The translations under genes and the position numbers were made by a program. The notes under the pieces are model-generated. The model saw only the letters and a list, made by a program, of their open reading frames with translations, did not search any database and was not told where the DNA came from. Below are positions 1 through 8,853 of a stretch of 64,000 bases of DNA, piece by piece. The stretch's first letter is position 1. Each line of letters begins with the position of its first letter. The DNA is from CAVOGJ01 sp963700865 (lineage in GTDB: Bacteria; Planctomycetota; Planctomycetia; Pirellulales; Pirellulaceae), in the NCBI GenBank assembly GCA_963700865.1, contig CAVOZC010000019.1:186001-250000 (forward strand), in the 5' to 3' direction.

Positions 1-924
1 GGGCGGCTGCCGTCCCTCTTCCAAATCCATCACTTCGAACAGGATGGGAATGCTGCCTGATTTGGTTAAGCAGGCCATGACATTGGGGGTGTTGCCGGCG
101 TCGTGCCAGCCAAATCGATTACCGGCGGCGACCATCGTCGTGAGCGGCTCTTGGGGATCGTCCAGGGCCCAGTTGATCAAATCCCATTCATGGGCCCCTT
201 GATTGCCCACATCTCCGTTGCCCGTGTTGAAATCCCAATGCCAGTCGTAATGCAGCCGTGGACGCATGATGGGCAGGTCTTCGGCGGGACCTAGCCACAG
301 GTCGTAATTCAGTCCAGCGGGGATGGCCAGCGGTCGAGCCAGTTTGCCGATCGATTCCCGCGGTCGATAACATGTTCCATGAATTCCCTCGACCTTGCCG
401 TATTTCCCCTGATGAAGCTGTTCGTAGAAGGGAATCAGTGACGTATCGGAACGATTCTGAAAACCACATTGCACGAGCTTTCCATAGCGCTCCGCGGCCT
501 CGACCACCACGCGACCCTCCCGCAGGTCGTGGGAAATCGGCTTTTCGATATACACGTGCTTGCCCGCCTGACAAGCCAGCACGGTCAGCAAGGTATGCCA
601 ATGATTCGGAGTGGCGGACACGATGGCATCCACGTCGTCGCGATCCAGGATGCGGCGAAAGTCATCGGTGCGGAAAAGCGACTTGTCGTCCGGCCGATAT
701 CCCTGCAGCGTTTCTTGATCTACGTCAGCGACGGCCACCAAATGCGCGTGCCGCGCCGCTTCGATGGCCGCCATCAGGCGTCGGCCCCGTCCGCGAAAAC
801 CAATGACCGCCAATCTCAATGACTCGTTCGGCGATCTAGACGCACCGCGAACGGGGAATGCGTGGGTGAGGGCGACGGCAGCGCCTACGGTCTTCACGAA
901 TTGTCGTCGATGCATGGCCATCAT
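1..924 (-). CDS. Gfo/Idh/MocA family oxidoreductase, Tat-exported (3' end outside window)
   Basis: The frame is open from ATG 924 to the window edge, so the C-terminus is missing. The N-terminus MMAMHRRQFVKTVG carries a twin-arginine motif (RRQFVK) and a short hydrophobic stretch, indicating Tat export. A Rossmann-type segment (LAVIGFRGRGRRL) follows. Further in come the family motif EKP (VYIEKPIS) and a C-terminal-domain stretch ending near GNQGAHEWDLINW. Tat-exported members of this NAD(P)-dependent family are very common in planctomycetes and usually have no assigned substrate. Three in-frame ATGs (924, 921, 915) make the exact start uncertain. It reads in the same direction as the downstream-numbered pilin genes. 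I infer a sugar-related redox role only from the family and the surrounding pectin genes. Confidence 0.9.
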   Translation of the reverse strand, partial: MMAMHRRQFVKTVGAAVALTHAFPVRGASRSPNESLRLAVIGFRGRGRRLMAAIEAARHAHLVAVADVDQETLQGYRPDDKSLFRTDDFRRILDRDDVDAIVSATPNHWHTLLTVLACQAGKHVYIEKPISHDLREGRVVVEAAERYGKLVQCGFQNRSDTSLIPFYEQLHQGKYGKVEGIHGTCYRPRESIGKLARPLAIPAGLNYDLWLGPAEDLPIMRPRLHYDWHWDFNTGNGDVGNQGAHEWDLINWALDDPQEPLTTMVAAGNRFGWHDAGNTPNVMACLTKSGSIPILFEVMDLEEGRQPP

Positions 925-936
925 TCAGGTACTTGT

Positions 937-1965
937 TCAAAAAAAACGACTGTCGTCATTTCTGCCGCCCAGACTGGAGAAGACCGATTCGTCAATTTCA
1001 TATCCGATCGTCTCGACCGAACCATCACAGCGCGCCGCGTGCATTCCGCCCGGGTGAGCGCTGCCGAATCTCCAGCGGGTAAAAGTGCTCAGCACATGCT
1101 TATCCTGAATCGGCGGCATCGGATCTTGTCCGTTGGCCGTGTAGCCCGCGTTATCCTGATCGTGTCCCGTGAAAACGCACTGATCATCGGATGAATGCGC
1201 TCCGGTCGTATAGTCTCGCGGGTCCATCGCTTTCTCACCGACGAGGATCGTATGGGAGGTTCCGTCCGTGATCTTGGCCAGGCGGACTCGACTTCGCTGA
1301 TAGACGACCCCGTTCTGTTCGGTGTTCGCAAACCGCCACGCATGACTGGCGGCGCTGCGCGGCGTAGGACCCTCTTCTTCACCGCGATTCATGTTGCCCG
1401 CATTGGCCCGATAGTCGCCGCGGGCCACGTAGCAGCTTGCCTCTCCGTGGGGCACGGATTCACAATGGGAGACATTCCACGCCAGATAGCCGAACTGAGG
1501 ATCGACCAGCGGATAGCCGTGCGCTGCGCGTCGGGAGGGGCACATGAACATGCTCAACGGCGTCGTGACCAATCGCCGCATTTCCTCATGGCGTGCTTCC
1601 GAGATGGGATTTCGAAGCGCCAAGTCTTGCTTGATCGGACCGCCTAATGCTCGTTCCGGCCCACTCTCAAGATACTCCAGAATGTTGTAGGCCCAGCTGC
1701 CTGGCTGATCTTCGCCGTAGCCCGATGCGGCGTCACCTACCCAGCGATACCCCCAACCACCGGTGGGCAGGTGGCGCTGCGAGGATTCATGGTTGAGCAT
1801 GGCCAAGGCGATTTGCTTGAGATGATTCTTGCATTCGACGCGGCGGGCTGCTTCCCGGGCGGACTGGATGGCGGGCAACAGCAAGGCAATCAGGATACCA
1901 ATGATGGCGATCACCACCAACAACTCGACCAACGTAAAACCGGCGGTCGGGCGGTGATGTCTCAT
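937..1965 (-). CDS. DUF1559 pseudopilin-like protein
   Basis: I chose the ATG at 1965 because it places the prepilin signal at the N-terminus (MRHHRPTAGFTLVELLVV); the frame stays open upstream. The protein is 342 residues. It has the type IV pilin-like G/FTLVE cleavage motif, a long hydrophobic helix, then EAARRVECKNHLKQIALAMLNHES, which is typical of DUF1559. Near the C-terminus is the family's H-x-GG-x-DGSV signature (SAHPGGMHAARCDGSV). DUF1559 proteins are a large planctomycete family thought to be exported and processed by a prepilin peptidase; their function is unknown. It lies about 110 bp after a paralogue and closes the sigma/FecR operon. Confidence 0.9.
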   Translation of the reverse strand: MRHHRPTAGFTLVELLVVIAIIGILIALLLPAIQSAREAARRVECKNHLKQIALAMLNHESSQRHLPTGGWGYRWVGDAASGYGEDQPGSWAYNILEYLESGPERALGGPIKQDLALRNPISEARHEEMRRLVTTPLSMFMCPSRRAAHGYPLVDPQFGYLAWNVSHCESVPHGEASCYVARGDYRANAGNMNRGEEEGPTPRSAASHAWRFANTEQNGVVYQRSRVRLAKITDGTSHTILVGEKAMDPRDYTTGAHSSDDQCVFTGHDQDNAGYTANGQDPMPPIQDKHVLSTFTRWRFGSAHPGGMHAARCDGSVETIGYEIDESVFSSLGGRNDDSRFF

Positions 1966-2075
1966 GAACGGGTCCGATGCAAAGTCCTTGCCCTCAGCTG
2001 TCGCGGCAAGCCGCTGCCTGCCGTCGGTCTGGACCACCTCGGAGACGGAAGCAATTCCGCACCGGGACCAATCGA

Positions 2076-3152
2076 CTACAGTGGGTCCGCATATCTTTCG
2101 CGGCCGGTCTTGCCGCCATTGCGACGGGAAGCCGCGTTCCAGGCCTCGGGATCAACATCAAAATTGATATTGTGCACGGACCCGTCGCAAAACGAGGCAT
2201 TCAAAATCGTATGTGGACCACCAAAGTTCTCGACATGAATGCTCGTTGATCCGGCGATACTGGGTTCGTCCCGATAGGGGATCTTGCCCGGGTTATCGCC
2301 TGGATTCTGTGGCGCCTGGGCTCCTCCCCAGCGCACCGTATCCCAGTCGAAGCCGAGGTACATGGAATTGTTGTCGCCATCATAGCGACCATTGGTGTAC
2401 ATATCGCTGCTCACATATTTCTCGCCGGCAAACAGGGTCTTTGAGGTGCCGTCGGTGATGTGCCGCATCTTGGCGCCACGACGATAGCCCACAATGCCAT
2501 CCCATTGCTTGTATTGCGAGATGCTGTTCCACACCCAGCCGGCGCAATCGGGATACCTTTCGTAGCAGGCCGCCGTGGGGCCCTGTCCCAATTTGATCTT
2601 GTCGCCGCCCCCATTCGCCGCATAGTCGCTTTTGGCGTAGGCGTCGGGTGCCACGGCATTCCAAGGGGGTTGGACCGGCATCCCCGTATTTGGATCGAGC
2701 GACGGATAGGCTTGTGCGGCTCGGCGACTGGGACAATAGAAGACCTTCACCGGATAGCTCATTTGCTGGGAAATGGCCAGCTTTTTGGGCGTCGACTCGC
2801 CGCGAATGCCACCGCCAATTCCTTTACCCACCGAGGCGATGGCTGCTTCCTCAATATACGGGGCCACGGCGAACACCCACCCACCCGGTTGTCCTTCGCC
2901 CGTGCCGCGATCGGGATCGCCGACCCAGTAAAAGCCCCAGCCGCCGGCCGGAAACTGTTGCAGCGCCGACTCATGGTTCAGTGCAGCCAGGGTGATCTGC
3001 TTCAAGTTGTTCTGGCATTGCGAGCGGCGAGCCGCCTCGCGGGCCGTCTGGACCGCTGGCAAGAGCAAGGCCACCAGAATTCCAATAATGGCGATCACTA
3101 CCAGTAATTCGACCAATGTGAATCCGGGCCGGCGATTGAGTCGCTTCCACAT
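2076..3152 (-). CDS. DUF1559 pseudopilin-like protein
   Basis: This 358-residue protein starts MWKRLNRRPGFTLVELLVV, so the prepilin-type G/FTLVE site sits about 10 residues from the ATG at 3152. A hydrophobic helix, EAARRSQCQNNLKQITLAALNHES and a C-terminal FGGPH...SFCDGSVHNINF segment match the DUF1559 pattern. The ATG lies one base after the TGA of the FecR gene (3156-3154), so the two are almost certainly co-transcribed and translationally coupled. It is similar to the next gene (937-1965), for example in the GGWGF/Y-WVGD region, suggesting local duplication. Function is unknown; a surface or pilus-like role under sigma/FecR control is inferred. Confidence 0.9.
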   Translation of the reverse strand: MWKRLNRRPGFTLVELLVVIAIIGILVALLLPAVQTAREAARRSQCQNNLKQITLAALNHESALQQFPAGGWGFYWVGDPDRGTGEGQPGGWVFAVAPYIEEAAIASVGKGIGGGIRGESTPKKLAISQQMSYPVKVFYCPSRRAAQAYPSLDPNTGMPVQPPWNAVAPDAYAKSDYAANGGGDKIKLGQGPTAACYERYPDCAGWVWNSISQYKQWDGIVGYRRGAKMRHITDGTSKTLFAGEKYVSSDMYTNGRYDGDNNSMYLGFDWDTVRWGGAQAPQNPGDNPGKIPYRDEPSIAGSTSIHVENFGGPHTILNASFCDGSVHNINFDVDPEAWNAASRRNGGKTGRERYADPL

Positions 3153-3153
3153 G

Positions 3154-4617
3154 TCAGAGTTCCTTTATTTGAATTGCCCGCGAGCCTTCTTCCTGCACAT
3201 CGAGTGGCTTGGCCGCGATCCCGTACATACACCAACTGACGTAACGTGGATGATCTTCCCGCGGCGTCGCTGTTACGGGGCCAAGCGTAACGCTCCCCGC
3301 TTCCAGAACGTCCCGTCGCCAAATGGAAAACACACGGTCGATGCTGTTCCCCGCGCCGGTCCCGGTACGAGGCCCAGACGATCCCTCCTTGTTGTATCCT
3401 TCGTCCAGACCAATATCCTGACCCGTATCCACAAACGCGTCGACCAACCAGTCAGGTGCCGGGACTCGGTCGTCGAACAGCACGTACAGACGAGCCGGCA
3501 CCCCCAAATGAATCGACACCTGCAGATCGGCTCGAATCTTGGTGTCGTTAAACGTCATCACATATTCCGCGTCGCGCAATTCGGCCGTTATCCCGCGATC
3601 GTCCAATCCATTCCATTGATGCAGGCGGTCGACAAATGCAGGACAGTCGTCCTCAATCCCCCCTCGTTGAATACGATAGTATTTTGCTGTATCCGACGAA
3701 GAAATCGAATCAGTGACCGACCGAATCACATTCGTCAGTGGATTCACATTGTTAGCAAGTTGCGGAGGAGGCAGAAACGAGTCGTCCTCGACGTTTACGA
3801 TCCGCGCTAGCGAACCTCGTGGCCCGACGCTCAAGGCTTCGCCCGACACTAAGCGGCGTTCGTTCTCGTGCCCATCCGGCGAAGGGACCTCCAAATCGAT
3901 CGCCCCCTCGTACACGACCACATCCGTGCGGACGCCGGGCGTGACCGCGATGCCAAAGGCGGTTCCCAAGTCAATGACCCTGGCATGGGGAGTCCGTACC
4001 TGGAACCCGATCGCACCGGGACTGACCCGAGCGACTAGTTTACCCCCTCGCGCAATCGCGGCTTGCGCCGACAATAGCTCAAAGTCAGCCGGACCTTCGA
4101 TAATGATCTGAACGCCACTCTCCATCGACAATTCGATCTTCCCTTGGTCAAATTGCAATTGGTCGCCGGGGACGAGTGGTGACCAGGCCTGATAAGGAGT
4201 CGCCGCATCGGACCAGCGGACGTTGCCCACATTCACAACGCGGCCAATCGGCCGCTCGGCGACCTTTACCGGCTGCAGCGCGATCATCGCTTTGGGGATG
4301 CCCCATAATAAGACGCCAGCCAGGCTGAGTGCGACTGCCAACCAGGCCCACGTCGTGCTCGAATCTTGCAGCCAAGCGAGCGGTCGGCGAATCGACGCTC
4401 CCCGTTCGCCGGCGTGCACGGCCACCGCTTCGTCAGCTTGGTCTGCCACCTCCGACAGCGTAATGGTGTCGTCAACCACCCGTAGATACAATTGTCGGGC
4501 CTCGGGCTGATCCAACAGTAATCGCTCCAGCCGGGCAAGATCTTCATCATCGGCGGCGTGCTGCTGCCACAGCAGCGTCAAGCGTAGCAGCTCGTGATCC
4601 AGCTCCCGTTGATTCAT
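3154..4617 (-). CDS. FecR-domain membrane protein
   Basis: The start is taken at ATG 4617 (MNQRELDHELLRLTLLW); the frame continues upstream but this ATG fits the family. The roughly 487-residue protein has a cytoplasmic helical N-terminus (1-80), one membrane segment (about 89-108, WAWLAVALSLAGVLLWG), then a FecR-like beta domain (about 120-260). That domain includes the recognisable stretch TPHARVIDLGTAFGIAV...VYEGAIDLEV. The last 190 residues form a domain I do not recognise, possibly a carbohydrate-binding-like beta sandwich. FecR proteins relay surface signals to ECF sigma factors. Here the sigma gene lies upstream with an AraC-type HTH gene between, and a DUF1559 gene follows after one base. 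Confidence 0.87.
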   Translation of the reverse strand: MNQRELDHELLRLTLLWQQHAADDEDLARLERLLLDQPEARQLYLRVVDDTITLSEVADQADEAVAVHAGERGASIRRPLAWLQDSSTTWAWLAVALSLAGVLLWGIPKAMIALQPVKVAERPIGRVVNVGNVRWSDAATPYQAWSPLVPGDQLQFDQGKIELSMESGVQIIIEGPADFELLSAQAAIARGGKLVARVSPGAIGFQVRTPHARVIDLGTAFGIAVTPGVRTDVVVYEGAIDLEVPSPDGHENERRLVSGEALSVGPRGSLARIVNVEDDSFLPPPQLANNVNPLTNVIRSVTDSISSSDTAKYYRIQRGGIEDDCPAFVDRLHQWNGLDDRGITAELRDAEYVMTFNDTKIRADLQVSIHLGVPARLYVLFDDRVPAPDWLVDAFVDTGQDIGLDEGYNKEGSSGPRTGTGAGNSIDRVFSIWRRDVLEAGSVTLGPVTATPREDHPRYVSWCMYGIAAKPLDVQEEGSRAIQIKEL

Positions 4618-4678
4618 GTTGCGACCTGGTGATTCGGTCTCTGGAATGACATCAGTAAGCAAGCCTGCCGTCTACGGT

Positions 4679-5239
4679 CTATCGTGTTGTATCGGCACAT
4701 GCCGAACGCCGATATTCACGGGGACTCAGTCCGAAATCTCGCTGAAAGGACATCGTTAGCTGCTTTGCCGACGAGAAACCATTCCGTCGGGCAATCTCGT
4801 ATATCTTCTGCCGTGGGGCCTCGACCAACATGCGACGTGCATTATTCAGCCGTAGCCGTCGAATGTACTGGTAGGGTGTTTCTCCCAACGCGTCTCGAAA
4901 CGCATATTCCAGCCAGCGTCGCGAGACCCCGATATGGTCGGTGATCTGGTTGACGGTTAGCGGTCGATGCAGATGCGTATGGATGTATTGCAGTGCATCA
5001 CGCACTCGGTCATCCAGCTGCACGGCCTTCGCCTCGAGGGCCTCCGACACTCGCCCCAACAGGTCTTCCAGGCGGGCTCGTTCTTCATTACTGAATTGAC
5101 TGAAATTGGTGGTGGCCATCAGGATCTGCAACCATTCCAACGAGGTCGATTCGCAAACTGAATGTTGTTCTTTTATCACCTGGATGCTCCCATACTCAGC
5201 CAAGTCAGGCGAGCCGAAAAGTCCGCTCCACACAATCAT
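4679..5239 (-). CDS. Orphan XylR/AraC-type DNA-binding protein
   Basis: The 186-residue product consists almost entirely of a C-terminal double helix-turn-helix of the AraC/XylS type (about 75-180): LTVNQITDHIGVSRRWLEYAFR...GETPYQYIRR...GFSSAKQL...GLSPREYRR. The same residues (VSRRWLEYAFR, LGETPxQYxRR, GFSSAKQL) occur in the XylR-type regulator at 53538-54723. This protein therefore looks like a XylR DNA-binding half without the periplasmic-binding-protein-like sensor. ATG 5239 overlaps the end of the sigma gene by about 35 nt; an internal ATG at 5119 would give 146 residues. The gene sits between sigma and FecR, so it may add a second regulatory input to that operon. No effector domain is visible. 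Confidence 0.85.
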   Translation of the reverse strand: MIVWSGLFGSPDLAEYGSIQVIKEQHSVCESTSLEWLQILMATTNFSQFSNEERARLEDLLGRVSEALEAKAVQLDDRVRDALQYIHTHLHRPLTVNQITDHIGVSRRWLEYAFRDALGETPYQYIRRLRLNNARRMLVEAPRQKIYEIARRNGFSSAKQLTMSFQRDFGLSPREYRRSACADTTR

Positions 5240-5758
5240 GGAGCGTCTTCCGAATTCGAAACAAGGCCTGCCGCAGCGTTCCCGATTGCATATTCATGCT
5301 CTCAGCCACCACCGCCACCGGCTCGCTCCGCGAATAATACTGCTCAACCAATTTGCGCTGGTCCGCTCGCAGTCTTTCGAGGCACGACAACAACGCCTCG
5401 CGCCGATCATCCAACATCTGGTCCGCTTCCCCGAACGCGTCACTGATGACCTCCATGACTCGTTCGCTGAAGTATTCCTTCTGACGCGAGCGCTCCTTCC
5501 GAAAAGCCAGGACCAGGTAGTAGGCGATGGCCCGCGCCCAGGCCGCGAACGGCTTGCACGCATCGTATTCGCCGAATTGCTGCCACAGCCGAATCCGCAC
5601 CCGCTGCATGATCTCCTGGGCATCCTGCCAATTTCCCGTAAGCGCGTAGATATAACGAAAAATATCGCGCTCATGCGCACCAGCATTTCAACGAACCGGG
5701 ACGTAGGATCGCTCCCCTGGCCCTCGAATTCGGGCGGCTGGTTTTTCCCAGTTTCCAT
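5205..5758 (-). CDS. ECF RNA polymerase sigma factor, frameshifted
   Basis: Two overlapping frames together give one sigma factor. The first frame begins METGKNQPPEFEGQGSDPTS and runs into SRFVEMLVR. The second continues HERDIFRYIYALTGNWQDAQEIMQRVRIRLWQQF (region 2) through DAFGEADQ to a region 4 HTH (VAVVAESMNMQSGTLRQALFRIRKTL). The break lies near 5675-5680, where one added base would join VEMLVR to HERDIF. The span (554 nt) is not a multiple of three. Either the assembly has an indel or the gene is inactivated. In planctomycetes such sigma factors pair with FecR proteins, and FecR is encoded two genes downstream. The family is clear; activity as given is doubtful. Confidence 0.82.
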
Positions 5759-6153
5759 TCACCTTTCCTTGGCACGTGCGTTCGCCAGGACCGACGCGTC
5801 ACCTATTGAGATAAGCCTCGCGGCCAATTTCGTTACGGGAAAAATGGAAAAATCTTACGCCGCGATGGATCGGGACGCGTCCGGTCGAGCTACCAACATC
5901 GTCCGGGCCCCGTTTTTTCCTCATTTCACGGTGGTTCATGATACAGCGGGCCTGGGCTCGGTTCGCTTGCAACAAACCTACCAATTAACGCAAACTGGAC
6001 GGTGAGGTGGCCAAAATTCTTGACAGTCGGAGGACGCCGCCACAAGATGGGAAGCCGTAGGTGGGGCGGTTAAATGTCCCATTGGGCCGCTGGGGCCGTT
6101 GTCGCAAGCGGAGCCAAGCTCGTTATTTCAACCTGTTCTTGCTGGAGTGTCTC
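5759..6153. other. Divergent intergenic region, no gene seen
   Basis: About 395 bp lie between the sigma-factor start (5758, minus) and the PEP-CTERM gene start (6154, plus), so promoters for both directions should lie here. I see no convincing coding frame or RNA gene, and I did not identify -35/-10 boxes with confidence. Confidence 0.5.
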
Positions 6154-7158
6154 ATGAAATCGAAAATGATCGGTGTGTTGACGCTGTTGCTGTCGGCAGC
6201 ACTCGCAACATCCGCCATGGCCCAAGGAGGGCTGATCGCCTACGAGCCGTTCAATTACGCCGACGATCTTGACATCAATAGTACGAACGGGAACGGTGGG
6301 GCTGGTTGGGCCGGCAACTGGATTCAACGAGGTGGGAATGGCGGACCCGAGCGATTTACCGCCCAGGAGGTGGGGCTTGGTTACACCGACGCCAATGGAA
6401 ATTCTCTGGTCACGGCCGGTAATTACGGCTTGGCGGATTTCAACGGGTTTGCCCCCGACAACGCGGGCGGCGGCGGCAACGTACAGATGTATCGCGAGGT
6501 GAATTTCGGCAACACCGGTGCCACGACGCTGGATGAACTCGTTGGGGTCGGTAATAGCTACTACATCTCTTTCATCGGCCAACGCCGGGGAGCCACCAAC
6601 ACCGACGCATTTCTGCCGAACGATCCGAATTACGTGAATCCCCACGATCCGAACGAGTACAGCCGCAATGCTCATCTCTCCTTGACCACGTCGGGTGGTG
6701 GTGAAGACGGTCAGTTGGGAAATCCTTCCAACTACACCACCAACACTTGGAAGATCCGAGCCAAAGATACGCCGGACGCTGATACAGGCGTTCCCTTCGC
6801 CTACAACCAGTCGTTTATTGTGGCCAAGATCACGGTGGGGGATGTGGTGGGCATGACAAGCACCGATGTGATTGAGATGTGGGTCGATCCCATTCTGACG
6901 TCGGAAGGTGCCGCGGGTCCCCCGACGGCGACTCATTTCGTGCTGGACGGCGGCAACCTCTACAACCTGGAGCAGAAGGGTATCGGTGCTTACGTGGGCA
7001 GCCAGGGCGGTGGCCGAGCGGGGGCGGTGATGGCCTTCGATGAGATTCGCATCGGTTATCGCTGGAAGGACGTCACGCCTTATGTGCCCGAACCGGGCTC
7101 GCTCACCTTGCTGATGCTGGGTGGACTTTCGGCGCTGACCCTGCGACGACGAAAGTAG
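6154..7158 (+). CDS. PEP-CTERM exported protein
   Basis: The ATG at 6154 follows a GGAG about 8 nt upstream and begins a clean signal peptide (MKSKMIGVLTLLLSAALATSAMAQ). The 334-residue product ends in a canonical PEP-CTERM anchor: VPEPGSLTLLMLGG, a hydrophobic run and the basic tail LRRRK. The body begins GLIAYEPFNYADDLD and contains many Gly and Asn residues, a layout seen in planctomycete LamG/concanavalin-like exported proteins, but I cannot name the fold. PEP-CTERM proteins are sorted by exosortase to the envelope or matrix. It is monocistronic, divergent from the sigma operon and followed by a strong terminator at 7229-7257. Confidence 0.88.
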   Translation: MKSKMIGVLTLLLSAALATSAMAQGGLIAYEPFNYADDLDINSTNGNGGAGWAGNWIQRGGNGGPERFTAQEVGLGYTDANGNSLVTAGNYGLADFNGFAPDNAGGGGNVQMYREVNFGNTGATTLDELVGVGNSYYISFIGQRRGATNTDAFLPNDPNYVNPHDPNEYSRNAHLSLTTSGGGEDGQLGNPSNYTTNTWKIRAKDTPDADTGVPFAYNQSFIVAKITVGDVVGMTSTDVIEMWVDPILTSEGAAGPPTATHFVLDGGNLYNLEQKGIGAYVGSQGGGRAGAVMAFDEIRIGYRWKDVTPYVPEPGSLTLLMLGGLSALTLRRRK

Positions 7159-7228
7159 GTTCAGATTCCCACGACGGCAGCCTCGCTGCTTGTCGGGCTA
7201 AACGCGTTGTGTCCGTAAAACCAGCGGG

Positions 7229-7257
7229 CGTCCTCTACGGAGGACGTCCTTTTTTTA
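7229..7257 (+). terminator. Rho-independent terminator
   Basis: A perfect 7-bp stem (CGTCCTC / GAGGACG) closes on a TACG tetraloop and is followed by TCC and a run of seven T. It ends the PEP-CTERM gene. It also touches the stop codon of the convergent symporter gene and may act in both directions. Confidence 0.8.
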
Positions 7258-8829
7258 TTCCGTCGGCCCCGACTCGACGGGCATTCGTTGCATTTGGGTT
7301 GCCAGCAGACCCACAAGGAAGATGACAAGCGTCCCAATCACGATCGTCATGTTGACATGCAACGGATTTCGCAGGCGCGCGGGCACCTCCATCAGTTGCG
7401 GTGCTGACATCCAGCCAATCACCAGCAGCCCGATCAACACGGCGGTCGCCGCCGCCGGTCTTGCGGCTCGGCGAGCCACCATGCCCAGCAAGAACAGTCC
7501 GAGGACGCCGCCGGCAAAGATGCTGGAGAGCAGCCACCACGTGTCCAAAACGCTCTTGGCACCGATCATGGCGACCGCGGCGGCGGTGCCGATCGCTCCG
7601 ATGACGAGCGTCGCAATATACAGCACGGCCATCGATTCCGATTCGCCGGCCTCAGGTCGCAGGTACCGTCTGTACAAATCGGAGTAGATCACGGTCGCTG
7701 AGCTGTTCAGGGAGGTATCGACGCTGCTCATGGCTGCCGCAAAGATCGCCGCGATCAGCAGGCCGGTTAGACCCGTCGGCAGTCGATGGACGATAAAATG
7801 GGGCAGAATCTTGTCTCCCACCGCGTCGTCCGTCAATGCACGCCCGATTTCAGCGATCGCGGCAGGGGTTGCCTCCTTTCCCTGCTCGTGCAATTGCTGT
7901 GCGGCCACCTCCCGCTGTACCTCCGCGAGCATGTCGGGATGGGTCTGATAATAGCCAAAGGCCACCGTGCCGATCAGGAAGAACAGGAATGAAATGGGTA
8001 GATACAACAGCGCACCCAACCAGACGCTGCCGGCCGCCTGCGCGTCGCTCCGCGCCGTGTGATACCGCTGCACGAAACTTTGATCGATGCCGAAATTGTT
8101 CAGATTGATGAACAGCCCGTACAGCAAGACGACCCAGAACGTCGACGTCGTGAAGTCGAAGGTGAAGCTGCCCAGCGAGAATTTGTGCTGCTGGGCCGCG
8201 ATCGAAAACGCCTGACTGGGCCCCTCGGGCATGCCCGACAACAAATAGGTCAAAACGATGATCGCCCCCGCCATCAACACCACCGCCTGGACGACGTCGG
8301 TCCAGATCACCGCCTCAATCCCGCCGACGACGGTGTATAGGGTAATCAGAATTCCCGCCCCGACGATGATTGCAGCGGGGTTCCAGCCTGTCAGCGCGGA
8401 CATCACCAGGGACACGCCAAAGAGAATGGCCCCCATCCTGGCAATTTGCGTCAACAGGTAGCAGGCGACGGCGTAGGTGCGCGCCCAGCCGCCAAAGCGA
8501 TGTTCGAAGTGGTGGTACGCCGAGATTTCACCCCCCTGGCGGTAGAATGGCACGAAGTACCTGACGGCCAGCCAGGCGGCGAGCGGCAGAGACAGCGAGA
8601 AAACGAACGCATTCCAATTCGTACCATACGCCTTGCCGGGAACGCCAAGAAACGTATTGCTCGACAAATACGTACCGAAAATGGACAGCCCGACGGCCCA
8701 GCCCGGCAGCGCTCCGCCGGCCGACATGAATTCCGACCGGTTACGGCTCTTCTTGGCAAACGAGCAACCGACGAGGACGATCACCACTACATAGATCACG
8801 AGCACCAGCAAGTCGATCGAATTCAGCAT
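7255..8829 (-). CDS. Sodium:solute symporter (SSS family)
   Basis: The 524-residue protein has about 13 predicted membrane segments and SSS-family features. The N-terminus is LLVLVIYVVVIVLVG, the first-helix region reads FGTYLSSNTFLGVPGKAYGTNWN, and GGIEAVIWTDVVQ matches the family's GG-x-x-AVxWTD motif. These carriers couple Na+ entry to uptake of sugars, uronates or other small organics. It is the last gene of a co-directional run (RLP, acid-sugar kinase, racemase-like, BASS, BNR protein, SSS) and lies 24 nt after the BNR gene. A pectin- or glycan-derived sugar acid is a reasonable but untested substrate. Confidence 0.92.
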   Translation of the reverse strand: MLNSIDLLVLVIYVVVIVLVGCSFAKKSRNRSEFMSAGGALPGWAVGLSIFGTYLSSNTFLGVPGKAYGTNWNAFVFSLSLPLAAWLAVRYFVPFYRQGGEISAYHHFEHRFGGWARTYAVACYLLTQIARMGAILFGVSLVMSALTGWNPAAIIVGAGILITLYTVVGGIEAVIWTDVVQAVVLMAGAIIVLTYLLSGMPEGPSQAFSIAAQQHKFSLGSFTFDFTTSTFWVVLLYGLFINLNNFGIDQSFVQRYHTARSDAQAAGSVWLGALLYLPISFLFFLIGTVAFGYYQTHPDMLAEVQREVAAQQLHEQGKEATPAAIAEIGRALTDDAVGDKILPHFIVHRLPTGLTGLLIAAIFAAAMSSVDTSLNSSATVIYSDLYRRYLRPEAGESESMAVLYIATLVIGAIGTAAAVAMIGAKSVLDTWWLLSSIFAGGVLGLFLLGMVARRAARPAAATAVLIGLLVIGWMSAPQLMEVPARLRNPLHVNMTIVIGTLVIFLVGLLATQMQRMPVESGPTE

Positions 8830-8853
8830 CGCTGCCTGCGGTGAAAGGGCGGG

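Noticed and set aside
1..924. D-apiose dehydrogenase (known to be a Gfo/Idh/MocA enzyme)
   Set aside because: The protein has a Tat signal and lies outside the RLP/transketolase modules. Membership of this very large family is not enough.
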